The notes beneath the pieces are model-generated. The model was not told the origin of the DNA. It saw only the letters and a program-made list of their open reading frames with translations, and did not search any database. From positions 62,001 through 126,000 of the forward strand of contig JBCDJG010000002.1 in the NCBI GenBank assembly GCA_038748065.1: a stretch of 64,000 nt of DNA, given 5' to 3'. Numbering within the stretch: position 1 is the first letter of the stretch; each line of letters begins with the position of its first letter. The translations under genes were made by a program, and so were the position numbers. The stretch is from JBCDJG01 sp038748065 (GTDB taxonomy: Bacteria; Pseudomonadota; Gammaproteobacteria; Pseudomonadales; Halieaceae). Positions 60,920-64,000 of this stretch are shown in pieces.

Positions 60920-61390
60920 ATGCGTAAATCACTTATGGCCATAGCAGGCCTCAGCGTCATTATGACGGCACCTTTGGCTCTGGCTGACCGTGCTGAGCAT
61001 CGCGCCAAGCATCGGGAACACGTGCAGGACCAGCTCAACCTTAGCGAGGAACAGGTCGAAGAGATGCGTGCGCTGCGCGAGTCCGGCGCGTCTCGTGAGG
61101 AGCTACGAGCCGTTCTTACACAGGAGCAGCAGGCGAAAATGGATGAGCTGCACGGCGAACGCCGCCAACGAGGCGCGGAACGCATGCAGGAGTACCTGGA
61201 GCTATCCGACGAGCAGGCTGAGCAGCTGCGCGAGATCCGGCAAAACGGCGGTGGTCGCGATGAGATGCAGGCTGTGCTGAGCGATGAGCAGTTGGAAAAA
61301 ATGGACGAACTCCACGCCCGACGCGGTAAAGGCCGGGGTGAGGGCAAAGGCCGCTACTACCGCGGCGCAGCCCCGGCGGCTGAGTCCTGA
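60920..61390 (+). CDS. Periplasmic Spy/CpxP-like protein with two tandem repeats
   Basis: A 156-residue exported protein. The signal peptide (MRKSLMAIAGLSVIMTAPLALA) is followed by two similar units of about 45 residues. Unit 1 has LNLSEEQVEEMRALRESGAS, REELRAVLTQEQQAKMDELH. Unit 2 has LELSDEQAEQLREIRQNGGG, RDEMQAVLSDEQLEKMDELH. This echoes the LTxxQ repeat proteins of the Spy/CpxP family, which act as ATP-independent chaperones or stress sensors. A strong GAGGAGGAA ribosome-binding site precedes the ATG. The lipoprotein gene starts 2 bp downstream. Confidence 0.8.
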   Translation: MRKSLMAIAGLSVIMTAPLALADRAEHRAKHREHVQDQLNLSEEQVEEMRALRESGASREELRAVLTQEQQAKMDELHGERRQRGAERMQEYLELSDEQAEQLREIRQNGGGRDEMQAVLSDEQLEKMDELHARRGKGRGEGKGRYYRGAAPAAES

Positions 61391-61392
61391 AC

Positions 61393-61761
61393 ATGAGGCC
61401 CGGCAAGGCGACCGCGGGGGCGCTGGTACTGGTTCTACTGGCGGCCTGTACGACCACTGATGAAATTATCATTGATGAAAGAGGTGTCGACATGGCCGCC
61501 TACCGGGCTGATCTTGCGGACTGCGAGGCGTATTCGGAGCAGGTTAAAACCGGCGAGAAAACGGCACGCGGAGCAGGTACCGGTGCCGTTATCGGCGGCG
61601 CGATCGGCGCGATTGCCGGTGATAGTTCCAGTGCCGCTGCTCGAGGCGCCGGCGTCGGCGCCGTATCGGGCGGCGTACGTGGCGCGAGAGACGGTGAAGA
61701 GGACGAGGTGCGCGTGGTTAAGAATTGTCTGCGCGGCCGCGGCTATCGAGTGCTCAACTAG
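61393..61761 (+). CDS. Glycine-zipper lipoprotein
   Basis: A 122-residue lipoprotein with lipobox LLAAC followed by TTTDE. The middle contains a Gly/Ala-rich zipper, GAGTGAVIGGAIGAIAGDSS and GAGVGAVSGGVRGARDG, a membrane-associating pattern found in many small envelope lipoproteins. Two Cys residues (in LADCEAY and KNCLRGRGYRVL) could form a disulfide. It is probably co-transcribed with the Spy-like gene. Function not known. Confidence 0.78.
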   Translation: MRPGKATAGALVLVLLAACTTTDEIIIDERGVDMAAYRADLADCEAYSEQVKTGEKTARGAGTGAVIGGAIGAIAGDSSSAAARGAGVGAVSGGVRGARDGEEDEVRVVKNCLRGRGYRVLN

Positions 61762-61779
61762 GCGCCGGCGCGCTATGCG

Positions 61780-64000
61780 TCAGTTGCGGTCGAACAGTTT
61801 CTCAAGAGCACGCCCTGCTTCTTTCTGAATCTTGCGCTGCGCCTCGTTGCGGGCGAGATCGGCGATGATGTCGCCGGTTTCCACGCTACACCAGTCTGCG
61901 GGTTCGCCGCTAAGCGCACCGCGGCAGTCCAGCGGCCACTCAAGACCCGTGTAGCGCTCGTTGACCTCGCAGGCTGGGTCGAGCTTGCCCAGTGCGGGCG
62001 ACAGCTTCGCCTTGAAGGTAACCCGAAACTCCTCCTGCAATAAATCGACCGCGCCCTCACCAGTGACGCCGGCGCCCGCCAGTTGAGCGCTGATTGGCTT
62101 GAGGATCGCCCGCCCTTCGCTCATGCGCATGTCAATGCCCAGCTTGCGGAAGGTGCTGTCTGCCGGCAGCTCATTTTGCATCTTGGCCTGGTTGACCAGG
62201 GCTACTGCGCTGCAAAGCTCTTTCTCTATGCCAATTCCCTTGAGCACGCTCTTGTTGGCGCGCAGCTTGATGGGGCCGTTCAGCGCTTCAAACAGCTGGT
62301 TTGCGGTCGTGCCGCGGCTGTTGAGCTGCCAATCCAGGTTCGCCTTGCCCTCAAGCATGGGCTCAGTTTCCAGTGCTGCAAGCAACTGTGCGATCTGCAC
62401 ACCCTTGATGTTGCCCTTGCTGTTGAAGCGTGCCTCATCCTCAGCAGCATTCAATGTGGCCTGCATATCCAGCTTGCCGCTGTAGGCCTCGCCGGTGAAG
62501 CTGGTGACACGAACGATTCCCTTATTGGCGCGCAGCTTGAGTTTCACGTTCTGCGCCGCGTAGTTCTCGTAACGAGCTTCATCTACCGTGATTTCCGCGC
62601 GGGTATCGATAGCGCGCAGCGGCTCCAGTGGCAGTGGCTCATCGCCGGTTGAGGCCGCGGCGTCAACCTGTTCGGCCTCTGCGGCCGCCTCAGGGCCGGC
62701 CAGCGCCAGTAGGGCTGGATCCAGCAGGTTCATATGCAGTTTGGCATCAATCTGCGGACTCGCGGTGCCGGCATAGCGAACCGAGCCCTTTGCCGTGACC
62801 TCACCCAGAGCGGCATCGAGTTTGACGTCTGCAAACTCTCGCGTCAGATCGATTCGACCCTCGGCGCTCATCGCCAGGGCTTGGCCTTGATAACTGCCAC
62901 CGGCCAGGCTCACAGAAAGAGGGCCCGCGATACTTGCAATGAGTGCCTCCTGATCGACGCCCGCACCTTCCAGTGTCCAGCTGGCGTCTGCGATGCCCGT
63001 CAGGTCCTGATCCACGCCTGCCAAGCCCAGCAGCAGCGCCAGGTCCAGGCCGCCGACGTCGCCTGCGGTGTCCAGCGTAATGGACTTGCCCCCCGGGCCG
63101 GGCTCACGATAGGCGAGTGTGGCCTGACCCTTGGCGGTACCGCTCTGAATATCCAGTGCCAGGTCCGCATCCAGGGGATCCAGCCCGACTTCGCCCTTTG
63201 CATTGAGCTGAAGGGGGTCTGGGGTGGCGCCAGAAAGGATCAGCTGGAGCTCCCGCAAGTCGACGGTGCCGCCGGCCGCGTCATAATTGATGTTGCCGAG
63301 GGTGTCGACGGTCAGTGGTTCCGGGGTCATGCCTGCCACCTTAATCTGCAGGCCTTCGAGGTTCAGGTCACCGCTCTCCAGAGCAAGGCGAAGATTGCCT
63401 GCCAACTCTACCGCGAGGTCCTGCTCGGGTAGTTGCACCGCACCGTCGACGGACACGGGGTCACCGGCGAGGTTGACGGACTCTGCCAGCAGGCGCTCGA
63501 TCTGGATGCGGGTCTCGACCCCCTCTGCATCGACCAGTGCAATGCTGGAATTCAGCACCTCGACCTCATCGATTCTGATGGCCGGCACCGAAGCTGGGCT
63601 TGAAGGCTGCGCCCCTGCGGCCGGTTCGGCCGGGCCGGGCGTTGGCGCGGGGCGCTCGTCGACTTGCGGTCGTTCTCCCTGCGGCGGCGCCTCGGGAGCG
63701 GGCGCTGCCGGCACCTGACGCAGGGTTGCATCGAGGCTGTCGATACGAATGGCGCCTACCTCAACCTGGCCGGAGAGTAGCGGCCCAACGGCAACACCGA
63801 TTGCCAATGCCTGCGCACGGATGGCGGCCTCCTCCTCTCCCGGCAGCGTCAGTGCGGCGTCCTCCAGTGCAATACCCAGTGTAGGAAATAGCGACAGGCT
63901 GACCTCACCACCCACCGCCAGGGTGGCGCCGGTCTGCTGTTCAAGCTGCTGCGTGGCAAAGCTGAGGATTTTGTCCTTATCAACCAGCAGCGGTACCAAT
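61780..64000 (-). CDS. AsmA-family protein (5' end beyond the window)
   Basis: The visible part, 739 residues, is the C-terminal bulk of an AsmA-like protein. It has VDKDKILSFATQQLEQQTGA and VGGEVSLSLFPTLGIALEDA near the start, a Pro/Ala/Glu-rich linker (~100-135), and long beta-repeat stretches. It also has the family region FEALNGPIKLRANKSVLKGIGIEK and AELAGAGVTGEGAVDLLQEE-type segments toward the C terminus. AsmA proteins are inner-membrane-anchored, mostly periplasmic, and linked to lipid transport and outer-membrane assembly. A TTG at 63999 is not a credible start; the true start, with the membrane helix, lies beyond 64000. Confidence 0.88.
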   Translation of the reverse strand, partial: LVPLLVDKDKILSFATQQLEQQTGATLAVGGEVSLSLFPTLGIALEDAALTLPGEEEAAIRAQALAIGVAVGPLLSGQVEVGAIRIDSLDATLRQVPAAPAPEAPPQGERPQVDERPAPTPGPAEPAAGAQPSSPASVPAIRIDEVEVLNSSIALVDAEGVETRIQIERLLAESVNLAGDPVSVDGAVQLPEQDLAVELAGNLRLALESGDLNLEGLQIKVAGMTPEPLTVDTLGNINYDAAGGTVDLRELQLILSGATPDPLQLNAKGEVGLDPLDADLALDIQSGTAKGQATLAYREPGPGGKSITLDTAGDVGGLDLALLLGLAGVDQDLTGIADASWTLEGAGVDQEALIASIAGPLSVSLAGGSYQGQALAMSAEGRIDLTREFADVKLDAALGEVTAKGSVRYAGTASPQIDAKLHMNLLDPALLALAGPEAAAEAEQVDAAASTGDEPLPLEPLRAIDTRAEITVDEARYENYAAQNVKLKLRANKGIVRVTSFTGEAYSGKLDMQATLNAAEDEARFNSKGNIKGVQIAQLLAALETEPMLEGKANLDWQLNSRGTTANQLFEALNGPIKLRANKSVLKGIGIEKELCSAVALVNQAKMQNELPADSTFRKLGIDMRMSEGRAILKPISAQLAGAGVTGEGAVDLLQEEFRVTFKAKLSPALGKLDPACEVNERYTGLEWPLDCRGALSGEPADWCSVETGDIIADLARNEAQRKIQKEAGRALEKLFDRN

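Overview
The window looks like a chromosomal segment of an aerobic, probably marine gammaproteobacterium. It carries several TonB-dependent receptors, cobalamin riboswitches, a UreABC-type urease, SelO, an AsmA-family protein, P450 and haloalkane-dehalogenase genes, and dense operons with 1-4 bp overlaps. The style resembles the OMG group (Halieaceae, Spongiibacteraceae), but there is no rRNA or ribosomal protein gene to fix the taxonomy. I saw no tRNA, CRISPR array, insertion sequence or prophage gene.

Layout. (1) 1-3178: purine catabolism, with guanine deaminase, membrane urate hydroxylase PuuD and a RutR-like TetR regulator. (2) 3286-5813: a Lys-codon/purine tract, then a secreted protein of beta-rich repeats fused to an alpha/beta hydrolase. 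(3) 5910-23006: an island for uptake and hydrolysis of an unknown amide or peptide-like compound. It holds an amidase, an M28-like protein, a serine hydrolase, a GntR/FCD regulator with two winged helices, an esterase, a C45 (penicillin acyltransferase-like) Ntn hydrolase, a Dpp-type ABC importer, an aldehyde dehydrogenase, a TonB receptor and a PaiB-like flavoprotein. I find one 22-bp element, GTATTTT-N8-(AAAATAC-like), in front of each transcription unit (10274, 11395, 20099, 23169), which ties the island into one putative regulon. (4) 23261-24465: two divergent paralogous phosphoribosyltransferases. (5) 24805-29807: a VPS10-like beta-propeller protein and a Rieske/ThDP-enzyme fusion. (6) 29908-35500: urease operon ureDABCEFG, preceded by a coupled outer-membrane beta-barrel gene. 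(7) 35640-54812: a large cobalamin locus with two riboswitches. It includes late B12 assembly genes (cobC/cobD-type decarboxylase, cbiB, cobQ, cobU, cobT, cobS, cobO), a BtuB-like receptor, an ABC importer, and a CobN-like chelatase homologue with a signal peptide and C-terminal membrane anchor followed by ExbB-like and DUF2149 genes. A P450 and a hydrolase sit inside it. (8) 54925-57556: a DUF1445 protein and a TetR/haloalkane dehalogenase/DUF1330 operon with a perfect 28-bp palindrome. (9) 57596-64000: a fused PyrD-PyrK-type dihydroorotate dehydrogenase, SelO, a Spy/CpxP-like periplasmic protein, a glycine-zipper lipoprotein and a 5'-truncated AsmA-family gene.

The two most interesting systems are the cobalamin-controlled, apparently periplasmic CobN/ExbB/DUF2149 module and the amide/peptide island with its shared operator. 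Functions come from recognised motifs and gene context read by eye; no database search was run.
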